Positions 50,395 to 58,526 of a DNA stretch of 64,000 nucleotides are shown here, in pieces. The notes beneath the pieces were generated by a model. That model did not search any database. It had not been told where the DNA came from and worked only from the letters and a program-made list of their open reading frames with translations. Within the stretch, counting starts at the first letter, position 1; each line of letters opens with the position of its first letter. Source of the stretch: Sphingobium indicum B90A (lineage in GTDB: Bacteria > Pseudomonadota > Alphaproteobacteria > Sphingomonadales > Sphingomonadaceae); assembly GCF_000264945.2 (NCBI RefSeq), contig NZ_CP013070.1, positions 2,294,001-2,358,000 of the forward strand. The letters are read 5' to 3'. The position numbers were made by a program, and so were the translations under genes.

Positions 50395-51591
50395 GTGATC
50401 ATTTCCGTAATAGCCTTGGCATGTGCCGGCAGCGCGATAGCTGCCATCCTCGCCCGATGGATGCCCAGGGCATTGTTGCCGGCCCTGGTGCTGGAAATCG
50501 CCTTCGGCATCCTGATCGGTCCCAACGGCATGGCGCTGCTGGCGCCGGGACCGGCCATGGAAATGCTCGCCAAGCTGGGATTCGGCGTGCTGATGCTGAT
50601 CGCCGGACTGGAAATCGATCTCGGCATGCTGCTCGCGCGCGGGCAGAAGGCGAAGCAGGCGAGTCCGCTCATGCTCGCGGTGATGATGTCGCTGATGACC
50701 GTGGTCATGGCCGCGTTCGGCGCCTGGCTGTTGCTCGACTCCTCGACGCCGCTGCTGCATCTGGCGATCTATGCCGTGATCCTGTCGACGACGTCGGTCG
50801 GGATCGTCGTGCCGACCATACAGGAACGACGCCTGGCCGACGGCGCCTATGGCCAGACCATCCTCTCCACCGCGTTGCTCGCGGATTTTTTCACGATGAT
50901 CGCCATCTCGTCCCTGGCCGGCATCGTCGTCAGCGGCCGCGCCGAGGGCGCATTGGGCAGCCTGGCGCTCGTCGGCATCGCCGGGCTGGCGATCTGGCTG
51001 CTGCCCAAGCTGCTGGCGCGGGTGCCGGCCGCGCAGTTGGACAGCCGGACCAGCCTGCCGTTGGTCAGGCTCAGCCTGGCGCTGCTGTTCATGGTCGCCT
51101 GGCTCGCGGAGCGGCTGGAATCCGAACTGGTGCTGGCGGCCTTCCTCGCCGGATTGCTGCTGGGGCAGATCATCCCCCGCAACAGCCATCGGCGCGAGAC
51201 GCTGGAAGCGATCGGCTACGGCTTCATCGTTCCCTTCTTCTTCATCAATGTCGGCCTGAAATTCGACATTCCCGCCCTCTTCGCCTCGCCCAAGGCCTTG
51301 CTGCTGGTGCCGGGCTTCGTGGCGGTCGCCTTCGCCAACAAGATCATTCCCGCATTGCTGCTGGTTCCGGCGCATGGTCGGAAGATGGCCGTCGCGGCCG
51401 GCCTGCTGCTGAGCGCCCGCCTCAGCCTGATCGTCGCCGCGTCCGACATTGCGACGCGGATCGGCGTGCTCGATACGGCGACCAATGCGGCCATGGTGCT
51501 GGTTGCCATCATCAGCGCAGCCCTGGCGCCCCTTCTGTTCAACATATTGGTCGATCGGAAAGCGCCCATATTGGCGAATGCCGAAGCGTAA
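50395..51591 (+). CDS. CPA2-family cation/proton antiporter (KefB/RosB-like membrane part)
   Basis: The 398-residue protein has about twelve membrane helices, with the CPA2 pattern LVLEIAFGILIGPNGMALLA, LGFGVLMLIAGLEIDLG, LSTTSVGIVVPTIQERRL and FIVPFFFINVGLKFDIPALF. It begins at a GTG with AGGCGGGCGA upstream. The cytosolic RCK/TrkA domain of KefB/KefC is absent. Kef-type transporters are gated by glutathione adducts of electrophiles such as quinones; without the RCK domain such gating would need another mechanism. Confidence 0.85.
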   Translation: MIISVIALACAGSAIAAILARWMPRALLPALVLEIAFGILIGPNGMALLAPGPAMEMLAKLGFGVLMLIAGLEIDLGMLLARGQKAKQASPLMLAVMMSLMTVVMAAFGAWLLLDSSTPLLHLAIYAVILSTTSVGIVVPTIQERRLADGAYGQTILSTALLADFFTMIAISSLAGIVVSGRAEGALGSLALVGIAGLAIWLLPKLLARVPAAQLDSRTSLPLVRLSLALLFMVAWLAERLESELVLAAFLAGLLLGQIIPRNSHRRETLEAIGYGFIVPFFFINVGLKFDIPALFASPKALLLVPGFVAVAFANKIIPALLLVPAHGRKMAVAAGLLLSARLSLIVAASDIATRIGVLDTATNAAMVLVAIISAALAPLLFNILVDRKAPILANAEA

Positions 51592-51903
51592 GGGGCAGGG
51601 GCAAGTGCCCCCCCTATCCCCCCTGCCGGACAGGCGGGCGCCCTGAGACCGGCCCGGCGCGGGTTCGTTCCAGGGGGGCCATCCCATCCATCACCGGAGG
51701 GCCGGAGAGCAGTCGCCAAATTTTCGCCGGAGTTGCTGTCCCGTGCGGGCAGATGTTGCCCGGATCAGGCGGCTTATCGGCATCGAAGCCCCTGCGCTTG
51801 GGCAACGTCATCCTCCTCTTGGAGCGGTTTCGATTGCTTGGAAATCGCTCCAAAGAACCCCTGCGTTAAATCACCGGAGTAGCCGTCGAGTCATTCGACA
51901 TGC
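51592..51903. other. 312-bp intergenic region with a hairpin
   Basis: No gene is seen. TTGGAGCGGTTTC (51819-51831) pairs with GAAATCGCTCCAA (51841-51853) with one mismatch, giving a 13-bp stem with a 9-base loop. It may terminate the antiporter transcript. The IS5-family element begins just downstream at 51907. Confidence 0.5.
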
Positions 51904-51922
51904 TTAGAGTCCGTTTCGAAAG

Positions 51923-52735
51923 TCATGATGCGCGGGCCATGCGGCGGACCAAGACCATTGCCGCAGCCGCGTAGAGGAAGGCGGTGGCGGAACTGAGGGT
52001 GGCTTCAAAGTCCTTCGCCAACCGCCTGTTTCGTCCGAGCCAAGCGAAGGTGCGCTCGACCACCCATCGACGAGGATGAACGGTAAAGCCGACCTGACCG
52101 GCTATTTTTCTAACGATCTCAATGCTGATGGATGTGGCGTTGATGACACGAGCGGCGCTGTATGCACTGTCCGCGAACGCTTTGGAGACAAAGGGGTGTC
52201 GGTGTCGAGATTGCTGCAACAAAGGGATGGCTCCGTCGCGATCCTGAACATCTCCAGCATGGATCAACAGTTCTAGGGCGCGGCCATCGGTATCGACCAT
52301 GGCATGCCGTTTTCGCCCCATGACTTTCTTCCCGGCATCGTAACCGCGTGGTCCGCCTGCCTCCGTGGTTTTCACAGACTGGCTGTCGATCACGGCAGCA
52401 GACGGTGCCTCCTCTCGTCCTTGACTGCTACGGTCAGCGATGACGAGGGCATGATTAAGCGCCTGAAAAAAGCCTCGGTCACGTAGAGACGCAAACCATC
52501 TGTAGACGGTTTGCCATGGCGGAAAACCGGGAGGCAAGCAGCGCCACGGAGCGCCCGTGCGTAGGATAAACAATATGCCATCGAGCAACGCGCGCCACGA
52601 CCAGCGCCGTGGCCGTCCGTTTGTCGGGGTATCCTGCGGATGACAGGCGATAATCTGCCATTCGGCGTCCGTTAGGCTGGTTGGATATCGAAGATGATCG
52701 CGGCTATGCTGCCGCCGAGTGTCGCGGGTCCACAT
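51923..52735 (-). CDS. IS5-family DDE transposase
   Basis: The 270-residue transposase has the IS5 N-terminal domain (LTDAEWQIIACHPQDTPTNG, FILRTGAPWRCLPPGFPPWQ) and a DDE core. The first Asp is in AAVIDSQSVKTTEAGG, the second in SKAFADSAYSA, and the Glu in RRWVVERTFAWLGRNRRLAK. It reads as one frame with no frameshift. The stop lies directly at the inner edge of the left terminal repeat. Confidence 0.93.
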   Translation of the reverse strand: MWTRDTRRQHSRDHLRYPTSLTDAEWQIIACHPQDTPTNGRPRRWSWRALLDGILFILRTGAPWRCLPPGFPPWQTVYRWFASLRDRGFFQALNHALVIADRSSQGREEAPSAAVIDSQSVKTTEAGGPRGYDAGKKVMGRKRHAMVDTDGRALELLIHAGDVQDRDGAIPLLQQSRHRHPFVSKAFADSAYSAARVINATSISIEIVRKIAGQVGFTVHPRRWVVERTFAWLGRNRRLAKDFEATLSSATAFLYAAAAMVLVRRMARAS

Positions 52736-52820
52736 GATCTGTCCAAGGATGGTGTAAGCAACCCCCTTGAATCAGACCATGCCGCGATGCTCAACCTCTG
52801 TCCCACCGCGAGACGTGAAG

Positions 52821-53036
52821 ATGAGCGAAGAGCGCGATGAATATGGCTTGCCCGTCGATCCGGCGGAGCGAATGCAGCAAGTGATGCTGGGTCTCTACGA
52901 TCTCATGGACGAAGCCGGTATGGCCGACTTTCCCGCTGAACTGATCGGCGAACTGAACATTGTCCGGCTCAAATTTATGGACGAATTCGAGGCCCGCTTT
53001 CCCGGATATGGAAAGGGTCGTGCCGTTTGGCGCTGA
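52821..53036 (+). CDS. Small accessory protein encoded inside the IS5-family element (71 aa)
   Basis: An ATG preceded by GACGTGAAG opens a 71-residue frame (MSEERDEYGLPVDPAERMQQ, then MLGLYDLMDEAGMADFPAEL) ending 28 bases from the right terminal repeat. It is acidic and helical and divergent from the transposase gene. It may be an IS passenger or a mere by-product; no family is recognised. Confidence 0.45.
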   Translation: MSEERDEYGLPVDPAERMQQVMLGLYDLMDEAGMADFPAELIGELNIVRLKFMDEFEARFPGYGKGRAVWR

Positions 53037-53220
53037 CTACCCTTCGACCTTTCGAAACGGGCTCTTAGGGCCTGTCGAAGAGGCGTATCGAAGGACTGAT
53101 GCTTCGATATGGGCCTTCGACTTCGCTCGGTTCCTGCTCGGCGAGTTATTGCTCGATGCTGCAAGGACATTCCGGCAATAGCCGTCCTCTCCTTTCCCAG
53201 GACTTCAAGGTTCCAGGACG

Positions 53221-53252
53221 CAAAAAAAGAGGCCCGACATTTGCCGGGCCTC
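53221..53252 (-). terminator. Intrinsic terminator of pcpA
   Basis: On the minus strand the stem GAGGCCCG/CGGGCCTC (53229-53236 with 53245-53252) is followed by CTTTTTTTG (complement of 53221-53229). This is a classical rho-independent terminator 22 bases after the pcpA stop. Confidence 0.88.
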
Positions 53253-53274
53253 CCTTTCTTTCCTGCGTCAGCGA

Positions 53275-54237
53275 TCAGACGACGATCGGATCGTCTTCCA
53301 TCGCCTGCTGGATGAGGTGCTTCTTGTCGTCGAACTGCGGCGAAACCTTCAGGTCCATGCCGAGGGTGTTTTCGTCCTCGTCATGGGTGAAGCCCAGGCT
53401 GTGGGTCGCTTCGAACATCACGCCGCCCGGGGTACGGACATAGGTGGATTCGAAATAGCCGCGGTTCTTGCGGTCCGAGAAGTCGGTGAAGCCGACGCCC
53501 TCGGTGTCGAACTTGATCCGGGCCTGGACGTCCATGTCGGGCACGGCGAAGGCGCCGTGGTGGATGATGCCTTCCGCGATCGTCCAGCTACCCTGGCGCA
53601 CGTCGGGTTCATGAAGCAGGTCGATGATCGTGCCTGCTTCCGTCGAACCCTTCACGCGGTAGCGGTGACGATTGCCTTCCTCGCCGATCTTCTCGAAATT
53701 CCAGCAATTCTCCATGAAGAAGTCCATGTCCTCCAGCTCGCGCACGGAGGCCGTCCAGCTATGGAAACCGCGCTGGGCATATTCGAGCGGCACATAGGGC
53801 GAATCATAGGGCGCCCGCGTGTCGGTCTCGTCCTCCAGCACCTCGAATTCGATGCCGCAGTCGGGATGCTGGAAGCTCACGAAGCGCTGACCGAAGCGGG
53901 TGCCCGGCGCGCTGGTCTCGATGCCATGCTTGTTGAGGTGGCCGATCCACCATTCCAGCGACCCCTTGGGGATCGAATAGGTGCAGACGGTGAACTGGTT
54001 GGAACCCTTGCGGCCCTTCAGGCCCGTGCGACGGGTGGGGAAGGTCGTCATGACGGTGCCGGGCGTGCCCAGTTCGTCCGCGAAGTAAAGGTGATAGATG
54101 GGAATGCTGCCATCATAGAACAGGGTCCGCTTCACGAAGCGCTGGCCCAAGACCTTCACGAAAAAGTCGATGTCGCCCTGGGCTGTGCCGGTGCAGATGG
54201 TGATATGATGCAGGCTGGTGATATGGTTCGTATCCAC
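53275..54237 (-). CDS. pcpA: Hydroquinone 1,2-dioxygenase, PcpA type
   Basis: Starting at the second GTG (54237), which has GGAG at proper spacing, the protein is 320 residues and begins MDTNHITSLHHITICTGTAQ. This aligns with Sphingobium chlorophenolicum PcpA so that the iron ligands fall at H11, H227 (EGIIHHGAF) and E276 (GGVMFEATHS), the known PcpA positions. The upstream GTG (54243) is too close to the ribosome site. PcpA cleaves (chloro)hydroquinones to maleylacetate-type products; whether this copy prefers 2,6-dichlorohydroquinone or plain hydroquinone is not certain. It is divergent from a LysR gene and ends at a strong terminator. Confidence 0.92.
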   Translation of the reverse strand: MDTNHITSLHHITICTGTAQGDIDFFVKVLGQRFVKRTLFYDGSIPIYHLYFADELGTPGTVMTTFPTRRTGLKGRKGSNQFTVCTYSIPKGSLEWWIGHLNKHGIETSAPGTRFGQRFVSFQHPDCGIEFEVLEDETDTRAPYDSPYVPLEYAQRGFHSWTASVRELEDMDFFMENCWNFEKIGEEGNRHRYRVKGSTEAGTIIDLLHEPDVRQGSWTIAEGIIHHGAFAVPDMDVQARIKFDTEGVGFTDFSDRKNRGYFESTYVRTPGGVMFEATHSLGFTHDEDENTLGMDLKVSPQFDDKKHLIQQAMEDDPIVV

Positions 54238-54367
54238 GATCACTCTCCAAGATCAAAATATAGTCCGAAAATCGCGCCTCTGCTTTTCGCCTGGCGGCGA
54301 GGAGCGGGACCTCCATTGAAATAGCACTCCAAAGCCGTTTACTCCACGCGGGTTCACGAATATCCGG

Positions 54368-54384
54368 CATTCGAAAAGCGAATG
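54368..54384. promoter_or_regulatory. PcpR-type LysR box, ATTC-N7-GAAT
   Basis: CATTCG-AAAAG-CGAATG is a perfect inverted repeat in the divergent pcpA/lysR region. It contains ATTC-N7-GAAT (54369-54383), the box described for PcpR-controlled pcp promoters, and TTC-N7-GAA, a form of the general T-N11-A LysR motif. It lies 131 bases before the pcpA start and 75 bases before the LysR start, well placed for activation of pcpA and autoregulation. Confidence 0.78.
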
Positions 54385-54458
54385 TTCCTGGCCATGCAGC
54401 GCTTTACGCAATAGCAGGGTTTCCGGTGCTTTCTCATTCGGAAACCGGAAATGGCGCA

Positions 54459-55448
54459 ATGATTTCCTTCATGCATTTGACTGTGTTTCAGGCCCTGATG
54501 CGGGCGAAAAGCGTGGGGGTGGCGGCGGAGATGCTGGATATGCCGCAGCCCACGCTCAGCCGTCATCTCAAACAGCTCAGGGAGCATTTCGGGAACCAGC
54601 TTTTCGTGCGGACCAGCCGGGGCCTGGAGCCCACGTCCCTGGCCATCACCGCCGCGCCCGCCGTGTCGCAGACATTGGAACTCTATCATTCCCGCCTGAG
54701 CGGCGAGCCGACATTCGATCCCGCGACTTCGAACCGCGATTTCCACATCGCGGCTTCGGACGTCGGGCATCTGCTCGTCCTTCCCCGCGTCCTGCAATGG
54801 GTGCGCGATCTGGCGCCGGGCGTGCGGTTCAAGGCCATTCCCCTGGGAGGGGAAAAGCTGATCGCCCGGCTCGAGACCGGCGAGGTCGACATCGCGATCG
54901 GCAGTTTCCCGGCGCTCTATGCCGGCGTCGTCGAACAGACGCTTTTCCCGGAGGAATATGTCTGCGTCGTGCCGCGAAGCTATCTGCCCGCCGGGCGCCT
55001 GACCATGAACAGGTTTAAGGCCGCCCGGCACGTCCTGGTCGACGGCCGCCACCTTGGCCACATCCATGAGGATGTGGAAAAGCTGCTTCGCAAGATCGTG
55101 GGTCCATCGAACATCACCGTCATGGCGGAGAGCTTCCTCCTGAGCGCCCATATAGCCGAGCAGTCGGAACTGATCCTGACCACGCCCTCCCGCCTTACCG
55201 GCTTGCTGAACACCAAGAGCGTCCGCATTCTCAAGCCGCCCGTCGCCCTTCCAGGCTTCACCGTGAAGCAATATTGGCATGAGAGATTCCATGACGATCC
55301 CGGCAATCGCTGGCTGCGCGGAATTCTGTCCCGCATGCGCGGCCTTTCGGAGGAGGGCGAAGGCCCGTCCTTGCCCGAATTCGCCGGCGGCGCGGCAGAG
55401 GGCGATGGCGCTTCGAATCCGGATATTCGCAATTCGCTCTATGAATAA
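54459..55448 (+). CDS. LysR-type regulator of hydroquinone catabolism (PcpR/PcpM-like)
   Basis: The 329-residue protein has the LysR helix-turn-helix at about 5-65 (MHLTVFQALMRAKSVGVAAE, MLDMPQPTLSRHLKQLREHF) and an effector domain with FHIAASDVGHLLVLPRVLQW, LETGEVDIAIGSFPALYAG and EEYVCVVPRSYLP. The start could also be the ATG at 54471. It is between pcpA (divergent) and the maleylacetate reductase gene (same direction), the position that PcpM has in the pcp cluster of Sphingobium chlorophenolicum as I recall. The inducer is probably a chlorophenol, hydroquinone or ring-cleavage product. Confidence 0.85.
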   Translation: MISFMHLTVFQALMRAKSVGVAAEMLDMPQPTLSRHLKQLREHFGNQLFVRTSRGLEPTSLAITAAPAVSQTLELYHSRLSGEPTFDPATSNRDFHIAASDVGHLLVLPRVLQWVRDLAPGVRFKAIPLGGEKLIARLETGEVDIAIGSFPALYAGVVEQTLFPEEYVCVVPRSYLPAGRLTMNRFKAARHVLVDGRHLGHIHEDVEKLLRKIVGPSNITVMAESFLLSAHIAEQSELILTTPSRLTGLLNTKSVRILKPPVALPGFTVKQYWHERFHDDPGNRWLRGILSRMRGLSEEGEGPSLPEFAGGAAEGDGASNPDIRNSLYE

Positions 55449-55774
55449 GTGCCGCGCCGCGCCCCGCCGGAAGGCGAGCCATGCGGCCGGCGAGCCAAGG
55501 ATGGGGCGGGTCGGGAAAAGGAAAAACACTATAAAATACATATGCTTGCGGGAATTTTCTTCATGTCCGGACCGGCCCGTTCCGGTCGTTGCGACAGCCC
55601 TGCCGAACAGGGGGCGGGCGGTTCCCGCACCGGCATGGGCGGGCCTGGCCCCTTGTGCGTCTGCCCGATTTCCCCTTTTATCGGTCGACTTGGCTCATGG
55701 CGAAGCGCTGGCAGCAGGCAAAGATCCTCTGCCCTGGATATTCGCCAATTCTAATGAGATAGAGAGGAAGCGTG
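55449..55774 (+). promoter_or_regulatory. 326-bp region upstream of pcpE
   Basis: No gene is present. AAAACACTATAAAATACATATG (split: AAAACACTAT then AAAATACATATG) near 55520-55545 is an AT-rich promoter-like patch. ATTC at 55740 is not followed by a full GAAT at the required distance, so no exact PcpR-type box is seen here. Confidence 0.35.
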
Positions 55775-56833
55775 ATGCAATTCGTTTATGATCCCCTACC
55801 CTATAGGGTCATTTTCGGCGCGGGTTCGGTGCGGCGGGTGGCTGACGAGCTTTCGCATGTCGGCAGCCGCGCGCTGGTGCTTTCGACGCCGGAGCAGGCC
55901 GGCAGCGCGCAGGAGCTTGCCGCCACCCTGGGCGACAAGGCCGTGGGCCTGTTCAGCAAGGCGGTCATGCACGTCCCGGTCGCGACGGTCGACGCGGCGG
56001 CTGCCGTCGCCAGGGAACTTGACGCCGATTGCACGGTCGCCATCGGCGGCGGGTCCACCGTCGGGCTGGCCAAGGCGCTCTCGCTTCGGCTCGACCTGCC
56101 TTCGCTCGTCGTTCCGACCACCTATGCGGGTTCGGAAGTCACCCCGATCTGGGGCCTGACCGAAGATGGGATCAAGACCACGGGTCGCGACAAGAAGGTG
56201 CTGCCCAAGGTGGTCGTTTACGACCCCGATCTCACCCTGTCGCTGCCCGCCGAAATGTCGATCGCAAGCGGCCTCAACGCCATCGCCCATGCGATGGAGG
56301 GGCTTTATGCCTTCGACGGCAATCCCATCGTCTCCTTGATGGCGGAGGAAAGCATCAGGGCGCTCGCCAGGAGCCTGCCGCTGATCAAGGCCGATCCCAC
56401 CGATGCGAAGGCGCGGGGCGACGCGCTCTATGGCTGCTGGCTCGCCGGCAGCGTCCTGGGCGCGGCGAGCGTCGCGCTGCACCACAAGCTCTGCCACACG
56501 CTGGGCGGCACCTTCGACATGCCGCATGCGCAGACCCACACCGCCGTGCTGCCCCACGCGATCGCTTATAATGCGCCGTCGGTGCCGGAGGCGATGGAAC
56601 GGGCCAGCCGCGCACTGGGCGGCGGCGACCCCGCGACCAAGCTGTACGAACTGGCGGTGGGCCTGGGCGCGGAAATGTCGCTGGCGAAGCTCGGCATGCC
56701 CAAGGACGGCATCGCGAAGGCCGCCGCGCTGGCGGTCGCCAACCCCTATCCCAACCCCCGTCCGATCACGGAGGAGGGCATCGTGCAGCTTCTGAGCCGC
56801 GCGGTGGAGGGGCTTCCGCCGATCACCGCATAA
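55775..56833 (+). CDS. pcpE: Maleylacetate reductase
   Basis: The 352-residue protein starts MQFVYDPLPYRVIFGAGSVR after GAGGAAGCGTG; the GTG directly before is less likely. It belongs to the iron-alcohol-dehydrogenase fold, with the NAD loop TVAIGGGSTVGLAKALSLR, VPTTYAGSEVTPIWG, SIASGLNAIAHAMEGLYAFD and the metal-site region HHKLCHTLGGTFDMPHAQTH. It reduces maleylacetate to 3-oxoadipate, the step after PcpA. It lies downstream of the LysR gene with its own leader. Confidence 0.93.
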   Translation: MQFVYDPLPYRVIFGAGSVRRVADELSHVGSRALVLSTPEQAGSAQELAATLGDKAVGLFSKAVMHVPVATVDAAAAVARELDADCTVAIGGGSTVGLAKALSLRLDLPSLVVPTTYAGSEVTPIWGLTEDGIKTTGRDKKVLPKVVVYDPDLTLSLPAEMSIASGLNAIAHAMEGLYAFDGNPIVSLMAEESIRALARSLPLIKADPTDAKARGDALYGCWLAGSVLGAASVALHHKLCHTLGGTFDMPHAQTHTAVLPHAIAYNAPSVPEAMERASRALGGGDPATKLYELAVGLGAEMSLAKLGMPKDGIAKAAALAVANPYPNPRPITEEGIVQLLSRAVEGLPPITA

Positions 56834-56858
56834 GCCAAGGCCTGATCCTGGAACAGTG

Positions 56859-56892
56859 CCGGCCGCATCCGATCATTTCCGGATGCGGCCGG
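56859..56892. terminator. Bidirectional terminator between pcpE and the hydrolase gene
   Basis: CCGGCCGCATCCG (56859-56871), loop ATCATTTC and CGGATGCGGCCGG (56880-56892) form a perfect 13-bp stem in the 111 bases between convergent genes. There is no long T tract on either side, but position and strength fit a shared terminator. Confidence 0.65.
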
Positions 56893-56944
56893 TTCTCGAT
56901 CATCCGGCGCTCCCGTTCGGCCAAGGCCAAGGACGGGGCGAAAT

Positions 56945-57562
56945 TCAGCGGCTTTCCGCGCCGAGCCAGCCCTGCACCGCCGCCTTGATCGGCAACGGCA
57001 GTTCATGCCCGCCTTCATAAGGGATGAAAGTCGCCCGCGCGCCGCTGGGGCCGGAGAGATAGGCTTCCGCCTGCTCGAACTTGTGGCGCGGGATCACATC
57101 GTCGAATTGGCCCCGGCAGAAGAGGACCGGCTTGTCGAGCAGGCCGTTGTCCGGCAGGTCGCCGTCCTCCACCGCGAAGCAGCCGCCGATCATGATGAGG
57201 CCGCTATAGGCCCCCGGATTGCTGAGCAGAAGACTGGCGGCCATCGCGGCGCCGTTGCTGAAACCGCATAGCCAGGGCCGTTGGCGGCCGGTATCTGCGG
57301 CGATCCAGTCGCCGACCTTCGACGTTTCGCCCGACAGGCTGGAGGGCAGGGCGACGCCGATCCCGGCATTTTCGAACCAGGCGAACCCCGGCCCCTGGGG
57401 AAGCGGCCCGCGATAGGAGCGAACATTCGCGCGGCCGAAAAGGGGCAGCGCGAACCCCGCTTCCCTTTCGGTGCTGCCGCGGCCGTGAAGATATACGATG
57501 TCGCGGCCGGACGGAATGTCGGGATTGTCGTATCGCATGACGATGGCATTGTCTCGAGACAT
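56945..57562 (-). CDS. Phospholipase/carboxylesterase-family hydrolase, MhqD-like
   Basis: The 205-residue alpha/beta hydrolase starts MSRDNAIVMRYDNPDIPSGR after GGAAG; longer in-frame starts are poor. The triad is S102 in CGFSNGAAMA, D154 or D155 in RGQFDDVIPRHKF and H186 in YEGGHELPL. Bacillus MhqD, of this family, belongs with the PcpA-like dioxygenase MhqO to a hydroquinone-stress regulon. Here the same pairing occurs in a sphingomonad pcp locus, convergent with pcpE. The substrate is not known. Confidence 0.85.
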   Translation of the reverse strand: MSRDNAIVMRYDNPDIPSGRDIVYLHGRGSTEREAGFALPLFGRANVRSYRGPLPQGPGFAWFENAGIGVALPSSLSGETSKVGDWIAADTGRQRPWLCGFSNGAAMAASLLLSNPGAYSGLIMIGGCFAVEDGDLPDNGLLDKPVLFCRGQFDDVIPRHKFEQAEAYLSGPSGARATFIPYEGGHELPLPIKAAVQGWLGAESR

Positions 57563-58157
57563 GTTCGCTTCCAATTCCTGGCGATGCGAAGCCGAAGCGG
57601 CGTCCGGTCCGACGGCGTCGGCCCGGCTGCTCCGGCTTCCTGTTTTAGCGGGCTTTCCGGTCGGCGGATATTCCGCCTGCCGGGAAATGCTCAAGGCGAC
57701 CATAGCATGCGATGGCTGCTTTCAAAGCGCGGTCGCTCAATCCCCATGACGATTTGTGGGCAGTTGGCCCCGTTTCGATCAAATCCGTATCGCGAATATT
57801 CCTAATTCATTTGCAGCAATTTCCTCCGCAGGCGAAAGCTGCGATCCTTTCCGGACGGCCCGATAAGCATAATAATCACCGACGTGCCGGATAAGACAGG
57901 CGCTGATCCATAACAGCGCATGGAGAGGATATTCCTATGCTTCGATCTCCGGGCAATGCGCGGCGCGTCCGTCGCAATCCGCTCCCGGCCTCGACGTCCG
58001 CTGGCCCGCTCGCTGCGTGTCCGGCCCATGCGCAACATGGTCCAGGGGGAAACCCCGCCGCCTGTTTTCCGGAACGGCGGGAATGGCCCGATGAACTGCG
58101 CGGGCAGGCAAGTTGCGACCGTGCACCGGCTGGAATTCGTCAGTAGGGGAAGATCGA
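57563..58157. other. 595-bp intergenic region
   Basis: No convincing gene: frames at 57920-58165 and 57937-58146 overlap each other and are arginine/proline-rich. ATCC-GTATCGC-GAAT at 57783-57797 matches the ATTC-N7-GAAT box with one mismatch and lies 221 bases upstream of the MhqD-like start. The piece at 57840-57915 is AT-richer and may hold a promoter for the small gene at 58158. Confidence 0.4.
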
Positions 58158-58382
58158 ATGCCTAATGGAATGCGCTGTTTGGATCCCTCGATCGCCGATC
58201 GGATCACATCATTGTCGACGATGAGAAATAATGAGGAGATATTCGAAACATTCGGCTTCAGCTATAACACGCTGAGAAAAGTCTCGAACGGCATGCCGCT
58301 TCGCAGGTCACTTGCGGATCGGATTGAGGAACGTGCCAGAAAGGTTTTCGAAGCCGATGGATTTTTGAACATTTCGGCCTGA
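58158..58382 (+). CDS. Small helix-turn-helix-like protein (74 aa)
   Basis: AGGGGAAGATCG precedes the ATG at 58158. The peptide contains MRNNEEIFETFGFSYNTLRK and VSNGMPLRRSLADRIEERAR, a helix-turn-helix-like pattern (F-x-x-FGFSYNTLRKV). Similar short proteins of unknown role occur in sphingomonads to my recollection. Composition is unlike random high-GC frames, supporting a real gene. Confidence 0.55.
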   Translation: MPNGMRCLDPSIADRITSLSTMRNNEEIFETFGFSYNTLRKVSNGMPLRRSLADRIEERARKVFEADGFLNISA

Positions 58383-58526
58383 TCGCATCGGATGGAATGC
58401 TCCGGCCTGTCGTTTCGGAGCGTTTTCCGACCGGGCGGATGATTGCTTCCGTTCGGGGCGACGCTCCGGTGCCGAACATATGCATTAAGCCATTTTTTGC
58501 CCAGTCCGCAGGAGAATTGCAGGGAC

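Larger units (their letters stand above)
51907..53064 (-). mobile_element. IS5-family insertion sequence (IS427-like, 1158 bp)
   Basis: Terminal repeats GAGTCCGTTTCGAAAG (51907-51922) and the inverted GAGCCCGTTTCGAAAG (53049-53064) match at 15 of 16 positions. They are flanked by TTA on both sides (51904-51906, 53065-53067), a TNA-type 3-bp target duplication as in the IS427 group. It carries a transposase gene on the minus strand and a small plus-strand frame. The intact target duplication marks it as a simple insertion downstream of pcpA. Confidence 0.85.

Noticed and set aside
54235..54243. First GTG (54243) as the pcpA start
   Set aside because: It lies one base from the ribosome site, whereas the GTG at 54237 has proper spacing and reproduces the PcpA iron-ligand numbering.
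57920..58165. 81-codon frame upstream of the small HTH-like gene
   Set aside because: It overlaps another equally open frame, is Arg/Pro-rich, and runs into the better supported gene at 58158.
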